Shown piece by piece: positions 15,807 through 23,840 of a DNA stretch of 64,000 nucleotides. Within the stretch, counting starts at the first letter, position 1, and each line of letters begins with the position of its first letter. Origin of the DNA: Amycolatopsis sp. GM8 (GTDB lineage Bacteria; Actinomycetota; Actinomycetes; Mycobacteriales; Pseudonocardiaceae); the NCBI RefSeq assembly GCF_021653975.1, contig NZ_JAJKFK010000001.1, forward strand, positions 124,001 through 188,000, written 5' to 3'. A program made the translations under genes and the position numbers. The notes under the pieces are model-generated. The model made no database searches and was not told where the DNA came from. It worked only from the letters and a program-made list of their open reading frames with translations.

Positions 15807-16973
15807 ATGGAACGACGCCTGTTCACCGAGGATCACGACGCGTACCGGGAGATCGTGCGCGAATTCGTGGTCCGCGAGGTGGCACCGAAACTCGAGCGCT
15901 GGGACCGCGAGCGCCTGATCGACCGCGCGACGTGGGAGTCTGCCGGCAAGCAGGGCCTCATCGGGCTCGGCGTTCCCGAGGAGTACGGCGGGGGCGGCCA
16001 GCCGGACTACCGGTACCAGGTCGTGGTCATGGAGGAGTTCGCGCGGGTCGGCGCGGCGTCGCTGATCTCGAGCTTCTCCCTGCAGGACGACATCGTGGTG
16101 CCCTACGTCAAGGACCTCGGCACCGAAGAGCAGAAACGCCGCTGGCTGCCCGGCATGGCGTCCGGGCAGCTGATCGGCGCGATCGCGATGACCGAACCGG
16201 GCGCGGGCAGCGACCTGCAGGGCGTGCGCACCACCGCCCGGCGCGACGGCGGCGACTGGGTGATCGACGGGCAGAAGACGTTCATCACCAGCGGGGTCAA
16301 CGCGGATCTCGTCATCGTGGTCGCACGCACCGACCCGGCGGCGGGCTCGCGCGGGTTCAGCCTCATCGTCGTCGAAACCGGGACCCCCGGGTTCACCCGC
16401 GGCCGCAAACTCGACAAGGTCGGCCTGCACGCTCAGGACACCGCCGAACTGTTCTTCGACAACGTCCGCGTGCCCGTTTCGAACCTGCTCGGTACCGAGG
16501 GGCGCGGGTTCACGCACCTGATGGAACGGCTGCCGCTCGAACGCTTGTCGATCGCCACCAGCGCGCTCGCGGGCGCCGAGGCCGTGTTCGCCGGGACGCG
16601 GCGGTACTGCTTCGAGCGCAAGGCGTTCGGCCGCTCGATCGGGGATTTCCAGCACACCCGATTCCAGCTGGCGGAAATGGCGACGGAACTGGATGTGACC
16701 CGGGCCTATCACGACGCGGCCGTGTTCGCGCTGAACGAGGGCACGCTGAGCGCAGTCGACGCCGCGAAGGCGAAGTGGTGGGCGACGGAAACGCAGAAGC
16801 GCGTCGTCGACCGGTGCGTGCAACTGCACGGCGGTTACGGCTACATGATCGAGTATCCGGTGGCCCGGGCGTTCGTCGATTCGCGCATCCAGACGATCTA
16901 CGGCGGCACGACCGAGATCATGAAGGAGATCATCGGCCGCGACCTCGCCCGCGCGGAAGCCGGCCGTCCTTAG
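15807..16973 (+). CDS. Acyl-CoA dehydrogenase, LCAD/isovaleryl-type
   Basis: The 388-residue flavoprotein oxidises an acyl-CoA to the 2-enoyl-CoA. Blocks seen are AMTEPGAGSDLQGV, DGQKTFITSG, RKAFGRSIGDFQ, the FAD-binding QLHGGYGYMIEYPVAR and IYGGTTEIMKEIIGR. The terminal motif has Gly where MCAD/SCAD have catalytic Glu. The alternative Glu used by LCAD and isovaleryl-CoA dehydrogenase is present at residue 245 in LPLERLSI. TAGGAG precedes ATG 15807. Its thiolase neighbour is truncated. The 3' end overlaps the convergent TetR gene by 4 bp, so this gene and its regulator belong together. Confidence 0.9.
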   Translation: MERRLFTEDHDAYREIVREFVVREVAPKLERWDRERLIDRATWESAGKQGLIGLGVPEEYGGGGQPDYRYQVVVMEEFARVGAASLISSFSLQDDIVVPYVKDLGTEEQKRRWLPGMASGQLIGAIAMTEPGAGSDLQGVRTTARRDGGDWVIDGQKTFITSGVNADLVIVVARTDPAAGSRGFSLIVVETGTPGFTRGRKLDKVGLHAQDTAELFFDNVRVPVSNLLGTEGRGFTHLMERLPLERLSIATSALAGAEAVFAGTRRYCFERKAFGRSIGDFQHTRFQLAEMATELDVTRAYHDAAVFALNEGTLSAVDAAKAKWWATETQKRVVDRCVQLHGGYGYMIEYPVARAFVDSRIQTIYGGTTEIMKEIIGRDLARAEAGRP

Positions 16974-17641
16974 TGTGGTTTGCGGCGGGGCGCGCGTTTC
17001 CCGGGACGGCGGGCGAGGCCGACGGTCATCAGCGCGATGTCGACGTAGCGCCGCGCCAGCCGGTCCGGGTCGAGCGCCCCGTCCGGCTGGTACCACCGGC
17101 TGATGCTCTGGCACATGCCGAGCAACGCGCGCGCGGTCTCGACGGGGTCCTTCGGCGTGAAGATCCCTTGGCGCGTACCGGTTTCCACGATATCGCGGAG
17201 CACGTTCTCGACCTCCTTGCGGCGCGCGGCGTAGCGGCGGCGGTTGACCGGCGAGAGGTGGCGGAGTTCGCCGTCGAGCGCGGCGAGCGTCGGGCGGTGC
17301 GCCATGTGCAGCACGATGGCCTCGACGACGTTGACGAACTGCAGGTCGGGCCGCTCAGGCGCCGCCCCGGCCGCCGCGCGGACCCGCCACGCGACCTCGC
17401 CCGTGCCGAGTTCGAGGAGCGCGGTGAACACGCCTTCCTTGTTTTCGTGGTGGTAGTACAGCGACGGCACCGTCTGCCCGACGCGGCGCGCGATGTCACG
17501 GACTGTCGCACCGTGGAAGCCGTTCTGGTGGAACACTTCGAGCGCGGCCTCGAGAATCGGGGTCAGCTCGAGCGGCCCGAACTCGCGCCAGTCCCTCGTG
17601 GTCGCCGGGTCCGGGCGCACCGCCACGCTTCGCCGAGCCAT
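16970..17641 (-). CDS. TetR family regulator next to the acyl-CoA dehydrogenase
   Basis: The 223-residue protein has its helix-turn-helix at about residues 25-75 (ILEAALEVFHQNGFHGATV, DIARRVGQTVPSLYYHHENKEG) and a C-terminal domain of the TetR_C group with CQSISRWYQPDG, common in regulators of fatty-acid degradation. ATG 17641 is used rather than GTG 17644; AAAGGGG is upstream. It converges on the acyl-CoA dehydrogenase, which it probably controls. The promoter side carries an imperfect CGATCG-centred palindrome. Confidence 0.85.
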   Translation of the reverse strand: MARRSVAVRPDPATTRDWREFGPLELTPILEAALEVFHQNGFHGATVRDIARRVGQTVPSLYYHHENKEGVFTALLELGTGEVAWRVRAAAGAAPERPDLQFVNVVEAIVLHMAHRPTLAALDGELRHLSPVNRRRYAARRKEVENVLRDIVETGTRQGIFTPKDPVETARALLGMCQSISRWYQPDGALDPDRLARRYVDIALMTVGLARRPGKRAPRRKPH

Positions 17642-17684
17642 CACACCCCTTTCGCCGTGCCTGCGGGGGAAAGCATAGCGGTCT

Positions 17685-17701
17685 AGCTAACGATCGCTAA
17701 G
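17685..17701. promoter_or_regulatory. Candidate TetR operator
   Basis: AGCTAACGATCGCTAAG is a near-palindrome centred on CGATCG (17691-17696), with GCTAA repeated 10 bp apart. It is 44-60 bases before the TetR start and inside the 3' end of the short frame 17687-17776. Similar CGATCG-centred sites are common before acyl-CoA dehydrogenase regulators in actinomycetes. Confidence 0.45.
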
Positions 17702-17776
17702 CAGTCCCACGCGGTCCGGCACGCCGTGGTAACGGGGAAGGCCGTCGAACGCCGGGAATTCCGCGGATGCGGTCAT
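17687..17776 (-). pseudogene. 29-codon start of a lost gene downstream of the monooxygenase
   Basis: ATG 17776 overlaps the stop of the Baeyer-Villiger monooxygenase (ATGA), the arrangement of a coupled next gene. The frame reads MTASAEFPAFDGLPRYHG and stops after 29 codons within the TetR operator region. The short length at a boundary between unrelated modules suggests that the rest of this gene was deleted; a genuine short peptide cannot be excluded. The family is not recognised. Confidence 0.4.
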
Positions 17777-19338
17777 TGCCGGGCCTCGATGTCGATCGGT
17801 GCCGGACGGTGGTGCGTCTGGACGCGTGTTCGGGCGATAGCGGCCAATGGGGTGATCTCGAAGTCGGAGTAGCGGGGGGCGGCGAGTTCGTCGGCGAATT
17901 CGGCCCGCGTGGCGGGGTTGTTGACGGGTACACCGTCTTTGTCGAGGTACCAGCTGTGGCAGCCGCCGGTGACCCAGATGGTGCGGCTGGCCCGGTCCCG
18001 GACCTGGCTGACCCAGTGGGCACTGGCGTCGTAGCGGGGGGCGAGGGCGACCCGGTCGGCGCGGATTCTGTCCAGGCACTGCATGACGTAGTCGACGTCG
18101 ATTTCGAGGATGGGCACCACTGATCCGCTGGAGGCCGGTGTGTACGGGCCGTTGATCATGAAGAAGTTCGGCATGGCGGGCAGGGCGACGGTGCGGTAGG
18201 TCAGGTAGCCGTGTCGCCAGAGATCGTCGAGTGCGATGCCGCGTTGCCCGGTCACGGTCATGGGTCGCAGGAAGGCATGCGCCTGGAATCCGGTGGCGAG
18301 TACGAGCACGTCGAGGGAGTGGTGCCGTCCGTCGCCGGTGACGACGCCGCTGGTGTCGACGTGATCGATCGGGCTGGTGACCACGTTGACGGCCGGGCGC
18401 TGCACGGCTTGGTAGAAGTTGGGCGAGTTGACCATGCGTTTGCAGCCGGGTCCGTAGTCCGGGGTGAGTTTCGCTTTCAGTGCGGGATCGCTGATCGTGT
18501 CGAGGCCGGCCTGGGCGCGCTGGTTGTAGCCCGTACGGTCGCCGCGGGTGAGGATCCGGGTGGCTTTGGCAGTGGCGCGGGACAGGTGCCGGTAGTAGGC
18601 GCCGCTGGCCCAGGGCACGTGCCGCAGCGCCCAGCGCAGCCAGCCGGGAACAGGGTTGTTGGGCACGGTCATGACCCATTGCGGGGTGCGCTGGAACAGG
18701 GCGAGATGCCCGACCGTTGGCGCGAGGGCCGCGGTGATCTGGGTGGCGCTGGAGCCGGTGCCGACCACGCCGACCCGTTTGCCATCGGTGTCCAATGTGG
18801 AGGGCCAGGCGGTGCTGTGGAACGCCGGGCCGGCGAAGGTGCTCAGGCCGGGGATGGCGGGGATGCTGGGGTGGTGCAGGCGTCCGACGGCGGAGATGAC
18901 GACATCGGCGTCCATGCTCGTGCCGTCGTGAAGCCGCAGCTGCCAGTGGTCGCCGTGCCAACACAGGTCGGTGACGCGGGTGCCGTACCGGATGTGGGGT
19001 GTGATGCGGTATTTCTCGGCGGTACGGCGGTAGTAGGCGAGGATGTCGGGCCCGCCGGCGAAGCGGTGGGTCCAGCCGGGGTTGGGTTCGAACGAGTAGG
19101 AGTACAGGTGGGCAGGGTCGTCGCAGGCCACGCCGGGGTAGGTGTTCTCGCGCCAGGTCCCGCCCAGGGAGTCGGCTTTTTCCAGGATGGTGAAAGCGGT
19201 GATGCCGCGGTCGCGGAGTCTGATCCCGGCCAGGATGCCACCGATGCCGGCTCCGATCACCACGACCCGGGGGAACGGCCGGTCCGCGGCGGCCGGTGCG
19301 AGCTGGGGCGGACGGCGCGAGGTGTCGTGGCGAGTCAC
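17773..19338 (-). CDS. Type I Baeyer-Villiger monooxygenase (flavin-binding monooxygenase)
   Basis: The 521-residue protein has two Rossmann loops, VVVIGAGIGG (about residues 26-34) for FAD and VVGTGSSATQ (about 191-200) for NADPH. Between them the fingerprint FAGPAFHSTAWP (168-179) matches FxGxxxHxxxWP exactly, with His174. This separates it from plain flavin N-oxidases. The enzyme inserts an oxygen next to a ketone to give an ester or lactone. GTG 19338 starts the gene 31 bp after the decarboxylase/isomerase-like gene. It is third in a minus-strand operon with transporter 20328-21710, pointing to import and oxidation of a ketone, or to tailoring of a product. Confidence 0.9.
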   Translation of the reverse strand: MTRHDTSRRPPQLAPAAADRPFPRVVVIGAGIGGILAGIRLRDRGITAFTILEKADSLGGTWRENTYPGVACDDPAHLYSYSFEPNPGWTHRFAGGPDILAYYRRTAEKYRITPHIRYGTRVTDLCWHGDHWQLRLHDGTSMDADVVISAVGRLHHPSIPAIPGLSTFAGPAFHSTAWPSTLDTDGKRVGVVGTGSSATQITAALAPTVGHLALFQRTPQWVMTVPNNPVPGWLRWALRHVPWASGAYYRHLSRATAKATRILTRGDRTGYNQRAQAGLDTISDPALKAKLTPDYGPGCKRMVNSPNFYQAVQRPAVNVVTSPIDHVDTSGVVTGDGRHHSLDVLVLATGFQAHAFLRPMTVTGQRGIALDDLWRHGYLTYRTVALPAMPNFFMINGPYTPASSGSVVPILEIDVDYVMQCLDRIRADRVALAPRYDASAHWVSQVRDRASRTIWVTGGCHSWYLDKDGVPVNNPATRAEFADELAAPRYSDFEITPLAAIARTRVQTHHRPAPIDIEARQ

Positions 19339-19369
19339 GGGTGATCGGGAACCTTTCGTGAGGGAACGG

Positions 19370-20158
19370 CTAGGACGCCAGCGGTGCGGGGTCGCACCGC
19401 CCGAGGTGGCCGATTCCGGTGGGCCTGCGCGAGCCGGCGAGGCGGGCGGCGTGCCAGACGGTGGCGTGGATCGCGGTGATCACCGGTTTGTTCAGTTCGG
19501 CCTCGAGGACGGGGATGGCGTCGCTGGTGTGAATGTTGGTTTCGGGGATCAGCACAGCCTGCGCGTCGGTGTGGTCGCAGCCGGCGGCCATCCGTCGAAG
19601 GTCGGTGAGCCGCAGGCGGTGGTCGTCGTCGGGCTGCTGGTGCCACCCTTCGCTGGCGTGCGAAACGGTGGTGATGCCGGCAGCGGCGAGGAACGCGATG
19701 AAACGTTCGGTGAGTTCGGGCCGGTAGACCGAGGCGATCGCGACCCGCGTGCGGCCGAGCGCGCGGCAGGCCGCTACGAAGGCGGTCGCGGTGGTGGACG
19801 CGGGCGCGGAGGTGCCGCGGCGCAATGCCTGAAGCACGAGGTGATCGCCGCCGGCGCCGGCGGCGAAGCTGGCGGCGGTGCAGGCGAAGGTCACGGCGGC
19901 CGGGTCGATGGGAGTGAACAGCCGCGCCGCGTCCGTGATCGCGGGATCGCCGGCGAGTTGGGTCATGCGCTGGACCCAGTGGTGGCGGAACCATTCGGGT
20001 TCGGGCCATGGGAAGCGGGTGACATGCAGCGTCACGTCGGGCGGCGCGAACCGGAGGAATTCGGTGTCGCAGACGCCGTTGCTGGGGTAGATGACCCCGA
20101 CCCGGCGGGGTGACGGGGGCGGGTCGGGAGGGCTGAGTCTTCGGGGGTCGGGGCTCAC
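19370..20158 (-). CDS. Arylmalonate decarboxylase/maleate cis-trans isomerase-like protein with one active-site Cys replaced
   Basis: The 262-residue protein is of the Asp/Glu racemase superfamily. The N-terminal RRVGVIYPSNGVCDTEFLRF and the block VTFACTAASFAAGAG (Cys93) are typical of maleate isomerase and arylmalonate decarboxylase. The second Cys, usually in an SCTN motif, is replaced: the aligned stretch reads LIPETNIHTSDA with Glu206. Maleate isomerases need both Cys residues; decarboxylases use one, but the other one. GTG 20158 was chosen because earlier starts would run into the transporter gene. The reaction is therefore open: racemisation, isomerisation or decarboxylation of a dicarboxylate. 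Confidence 0.75.
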   Translation of the reverse strand: MSPDPRRLSPPDPPPSPRRVGVIYPSNGVCDTEFLRFAPPDVTLHVTRFPWPEPEWFRHHWVQRMTQLAGDPAITDAARLFTPIDPAAVTFACTAASFAAGAGGDHLVLQALRRGTSAPASTTATAFVAACRALGRTRVAIASVYRPELTERFIAFLAAAGITTVSHASEGWHQQPDDDHRLRLTDLRRMAAGCDHTDAQAVLIPETNIHTSDAIPVLEAELNKPVITAIHATVWHAARLAGSRRPTGIGHLGRCDPAPLAS

Positions 20159-20327
20159 GAATCCAGCACAGCGCTGTGCGGCGTCGGTGTCCAAGACGGA
20201 TGCTCCATGATGTGATGAGTCGGGCTTATGGTCGCCGGTTGCCGCACGGTGGAAGGACGCGTGCGACAAGGACGCCATGGGGTCCCGGACAGCACCCGTC
20301 TGGGAACCCATGGCGCGATGATCGGTA

Positions 20328-21710
20328 TCAGGCCAGACCGTGTTCGGGTTCGCGCCGTGTCTGTCCACCGTGGACTGTGGTGTCCTGTCCGGCGACACCG
20401 GGCACGGTGCGACCGCGCAGGGAGCTGCCGACGGTTTCGGGGACCTTGATCAGGGCGATCATGGCGATGAGGCAGGCCGCCATCAGATAGAAGGCGGGCA
20501 TGAGCTTGTTTCCGGTGCTGTCCACGAGCGCGGCGGCCACGAACGGGGCGGTGCCGCCGAACGCGGCGGTGGCCACGTTGTAGGAGGTGGCCATCCCGCT
20601 GTAGCGGACGTGGGCGGGGAACATCGCCGGGAATGTCGCCGAGATGGTGCCCAGCTGCAGCACGTACACCAGGCCCAGCACCGTGAACCCGACCAATGCC
20701 AAGGCGAATCCGCGGCCCATGAGCCAGAACATCGGCGCGGCGAGGACGAAGGTTCCGGTCAACGAGATCCACCAGATGGGTTTGCGGCCGATGCGGTCGG
20801 ACAAGGCGCCCGCGAGCGGGATGACGGCCAGCATCGCCACCTGGGCGATGGTCAACAGGGTACTGGTGCTCGTCTTGGACAGCCCGATCGTCTTCTGCAG
20901 GTAGGTGGGCATGTAGGAGATGTAGATGTAGGCGGTGATGTTGAGCGCGATCACGATGCCGCCCAGCCGCAGCATCGCGGGCCAGTGGTGACGCAGGAGC
21001 CCGGGCAGAACCCGGCGGGCGGTCTGTTCACGTTCACCGGTCTCGACCAATTCATGGAACACCGGTGTGTCCTGCACGCGCCGCCGCAGGTACAGCCCGA
21101 CCAGGCCCAGCGGCAGCGCGACGAAGAACGGGATTCGCCAGCCCCAGGACGACATCGCGGCCGAGTCCAGGGTCTTGTTCAGGATCAGCACCAGCAGCAC
21201 CCCGAAGGTCACGCCGGTCAGGGTGCCGAACTCCAGGAAGCTGCCCCAGAAACCGCGTTTCTTGTCGGGGGCGTATTCGGCCATGAAGGTCGCCGCGCCG
21301 CCGTACTCGCCGCCGGTGGAAAAGCCCTGCACTATGCGGAGCAGGACCAGCAGGATCGGCGCCCACACCCCGATGCTGGCGTAGGTCGGCAACACCCCGA
21401 TCAGGAATGTCGCCAGGCTCATCAGGACGATCGTGGTCGCCAGCACGCGATTGCGGCCGATCCGGTCGCCGAGCGGGCCCCAGACCAGGCCCCCCAGGGG
21501 GCGCAGCACGAACGACACCGCGAACACCAGCAGAGTCGCGAGTGTCGAATAGGGACCGGGGAAGAAGTTCTTGCCGATTTCCACAGCGACATAACCGTAG
21601 ACGCCGTAGTCGTACCATTCTGTGGCGTTGCCGATCGCCGCGGCCGCGACCGCGCGCCGCAACACAGGCGGTGCAACCTCGTCGGGCCGATGTTCTGTAG
21701 CCTTGTCCAT
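20328..21710 (-). CDS. MFS transporter, metabolite:H+ symporter (MHS) family
   Basis: The 460-residue protein has 12 predicted transmembrane segments. The N-terminus IGNATEWYDYGVYGYVAVEIG is the hallmark of MHS permeases (ProP, KgtP, ShiA relatives). The loop GPLGDRIGRNRVL is the MFS signature, and FSTGGEYGGAATFMAEYAP is the MHS-specific segment in helix 5. ATG 21710 has GGAGG upstream. It imports a small organic acid, betaine or similar solute in proton symport. Head of the operon with the decarboxylase/isomerase-like protein and the monooxygenase, divergent from the LysR gene that probably regulates it. Confidence 0.88.
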   Translation of the reverse strand: MDKATEHRPDEVAPPVLRRAVAAAAIGNATEWYDYGVYGYVAVEIGKNFFPGPYSTLATLLVFAVSFVLRPLGGLVWGPLGDRIGRNRVLATTIVLMSLATFLIGVLPTYASIGVWAPILLVLLRIVQGFSTGGEYGGAATFMAEYAPDKKRGFWGSFLEFGTLTGVTFGVLLVLILNKTLDSAAMSSWGWRIPFFVALPLGLVGLYLRRRVQDTPVFHELVETGEREQTARRVLPGLLRHHWPAMLRLGGIVIALNITAYIYISYMPTYLQKTIGLSKTSTSTLLTIAQVAMLAVIPLAGALSDRIGRKPIWWISLTGTFVLAAPMFWLMGRGFALALVGFTVLGLVYVLQLGTISATFPAMFPAHVRYSGMATSYNVATAAFGGTAPFVAAALVDSTGNKLMPAFYLMAACLIAMIALIKVPETVGSSLRGRTVPGVAGQDTTVHGGQTRREPEHGLA

Positions 21711-21819
21711 AGGATCCTCCTGCAGAGGCGGTGTCACGCTCGTGAGCGACGACCCCGACGGGCGGCTGTGACCAACCGTGATGACTAAGGACAACAGCCG
21801 GGGATGGGGCGGGTCCAAG

Positions 21820-21856
21820 ATAAGGGCTGAATCGAAGTATTGGTTTGGCTTATAAT
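21820..21856 (+). promoter_or_regulatory. LysR promoter with leaderless arrangement and inverted repeat
   Basis: A perfect TATAAT (21851-21856) ends six bases before ATG 21863, placing transcription start at or next to the start codon. No Shine-Dalgarno is present. An inverted repeat ATAAG (21820-21824) / CTTAT (21849-21853) overlaps it and may be the LysR autoregulatory site. Confidence 0.6.
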
Positions 21857-21862
21857 CCCTGA

Positions 21863-22780
21863 ATGTCGCAGGTTCCGGACCTCAGGAAGTGGTATTTCTT
21901 CGCGGTTCTGGTCGAGGAAATGAGCTTCACCCGGGCCGCCCGGCGGCTCTACATCTCGCAGCCGGCGCTGAGCCAGCACATCCGGGTGCTGGAGCGCGAG
22001 TTCGGGGTGGGGCTGCTCGACCGGGACGGTCCCCGCTTCCGGCTCACTGACGCCGGCCGTGTCGCCGCCGAGGAGGCCAGGCAGGTGCTGGAACTGGCCA
22101 GCCGTGCGCGGCTTCGGGTGCAGGCGGCCGGACGCGGCGAGACCGGCCTGCTGCGGCTGGCCTACACCCGCTCGGCGCCCGGTCCGCGCGCCAGCGGGCT
22201 GGTGTCGGCGTTCCGGCGCCGCTATCCCGAGGTCGCCATCGAGTCGGAGACCGGGTTCACCAGCCGCAACATCGAACAGCTGGAGGCCGGCGAGATCGAT
22301 GTCGCGTTCGTGCGTCCACCGATCGAGGGCAGCGGTCTGCTCGAGGTGGAGATCATCGACGAGGAGGAGGTGCTGATCGCGCTGCCCAGCAATCATCCGC
22401 TCGCGGCGTGCGAACAGCTCGACCGGCGTCAGATCGCGGGGGAAGCCGTGGTGTTCTGGTCACGCGAACACGGATCCGGCTGGTATGACCACATCCAGCA
22501 GCAGGTGTGGCCCCGGCATCCACCCAAGGTCGTGTGGGAGGAACCCGACGACGAGCAGTTGATGCACGCCGTCGCCGCCGGGTCCGGGATCGCCGCGGTG
22601 CCCGAACACCGGGCCCGGGTACTGCATGTGGAGGGCGTGACGCTGCGCCACCTCACCGATCCGGTACCCCGCACCGGTCTGGCACTGGCCTACCGGCGCG
22701 GGGAACGCAACCCGCTGGTCGAGAATTTCCTGGTGCTGGCACGGATCGAGGCGCCCGGTGGTGCTCCCGCCGGTCAGTAG
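21863..22780 (+). CDS. LysR family transcriptional regulator
   Basis: The 305-residue LysR protein has its winged HTH at residues about 5-64 (WYFFAVLVEEMSFTRAARRL, ISQPALSQHIRVLEREFGV) and a two-lobed effector domain starting at LLRLAYTRSAP. It belongs to the CbnR/CatM-like group with TRSAP and FVRPP motifs that bind aromatic or dicarboxylic acid effectors. It is divergent from the MHS transporter operon, the classical arrangement for its target, and converges with the SDR 22774-23529 (7-bp overlap). It might also act on the MenD operon promoter 1 kb away. Confidence 0.88.
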   Translation: MSQVPDLRKWYFFAVLVEEMSFTRAARRLYISQPALSQHIRVLEREFGVGLLDRDGPRFRLTDAGRVAAEEARQVLELASRARLRVQAAGRGETGLLRLAYTRSAPGPRASGLVSAFRRRYPEVAIESETGFTSRNIEQLEAGEIDVAFVRPPIEGSGLLEVEIIDEEEVLIALPSNHPLAACEQLDRRQIAGEAVVFWSREHGSGWYDHIQQQVWPRHPPKVVWEEPDDEQLMHAVAAGSGIAAVPEHRARVLHVEGVTLRHLTDPVPRTGLALAYRRGERNPLVENFLVLARIEAPGGAPAGQ

Positions 22781-23529
22781 GTGGCGCGCCCGCCGGAGAA
22801 GTCGTAGGTGAACCCGGCGGTGTAGGAGCTCGCGCTGGACGCGATCCACGCCACCAGTTCCGCCAGTTCCGCCAACTGGCCGGGCCGCCCGATCGGTGTG
22901 CGGGCCATCAGGTGTTTCACCAGGTCCGGATCCGCGGTGCTGGTGCGCATGGGGGTTTCCAGGATTCCCGGTGCGATCGCGTTGACCAGTACCCCGCTGG
23001 AGGCGACCTCCTTGCCCAGGGCCTTCGTCAAGCCGATCACCCCGGCCTTGGCGGCAGAGTATGCCGTCTCGCCGGGGTTGCCCTCTTTGCCCGCCATCGA
23101 CGCGATGTTGATCACGCGTCCCCAGCCGCGGGTGATCATTCCGGGCACGAGCACCCGGCAGCAGTAGAACACCCCGGACAGATCGACGTTCAGAACTTTG
23201 TGCCACGTCTCGACGTCATAGTCGGCGATCGACATCGGCGGGCAGGTCACGCCCGCGCTGTTGACCAGCACGTCGACGGTTCCCAGTCGTGTTTCGATGT
23301 CCGCCGCCGCGTCCCGGACGGCCCCGTAGTCGGCGACGTCGACCGCCGCGGTCGATACCGCGCCGTGCGGACCAAGCCGCGACCATGCCTCTTTCACCAG
23401 TTCCTCGGACCGGTCCCAGATCTCCACCTGAGCACCGGCGCCCAGCATGCGCATTGCGACCGCCAGGCCGACGCCGCTCCCACCGCCGGTCACCACCGCG
23501 GTCTTTCCTTGTAGCTGCGTCATATTCAT
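22774..23529 (-). CDS. SDR family oxidoreductase
   Basis: This 251-residue classical SDR has TGGGSGVGLAV, VDVLVNSAGVT, INIASMAG and the YSAAKAG active site. The stretch WDRSEEL at the end of strand 2 has Asp, favouring NAD(H). The protein ends YTAGFTYDFSGGRATY, like 3-oxoacyl-ACP reductase-type enzymes. ATG 23529 is used; ATG 23523 is equally possible and no strong Shine-Dalgarno distinguishes them. It is divergent from menD and may belong to the same pathway. It has 3' overlap with the LysR gene. Confidence 0.85.
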   Translation of the reverse strand: MNMTQLQGKTAVVTGGGSGVGLAVAMRMLGAGAQVEIWDRSEELVKEAWSRLGPHGAVSTAAVDVADYGAVRDAAADIETRLGTVDVLVNSAGVTCPPMSIADYDVETWHKVLNVDLSGVFYCCRVLVPGMITRGWGRVINIASMAGKEGNPGETAYSAAKAGVIGLTKALGKEVASSGVLVNAIAPGILETPMRTSTADPDLVKHLMARTPIGRPGQLAELAELVAWIASSASSYTAGFTYDFSGGRATY

Positions 23530-23840
23530 ATCCCATCGTGAACACCACCCGAGCACGGTAGCGGTGGCTCTTTCCCGAATGATCAGTGATGAGCGGGCCG
23601 CGGCGCCACAACCGGGCGCGGGCGCGGCCCAGACGGAAACGTGCTGGCGCCAGAGGCACCGGTTATCACGCCTGATCGAAAACGCGTCCCCGGACATTTC
23701 CGTGCACGCAATATTGCAAATTGCGATGTGCAAACTTCACCCGAATGGTGGTGGGTCGGAAGCGTCGTCCGCGAGCAGACTCGGCACCGCCGACGTTACG
23801 TATTCGACATAACTCTGGGTTTCTACTAGGGGGAATTCCG
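23530..23840. promoter_or_regulatory. Divergent SDR/menD control region with inverted repeats
   Basis: This 311-bp gap is more AT-rich than its surroundings. It contains GCAATATTGC (23708-23717) and the inverted repeat TTGCA-N10-TGCAA (23714-23733), the size of a LysR binding site. No peptide in it looks real. It probably holds the promoters of both the SDR and the menD-ectB operon. Confidence 0.5.
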
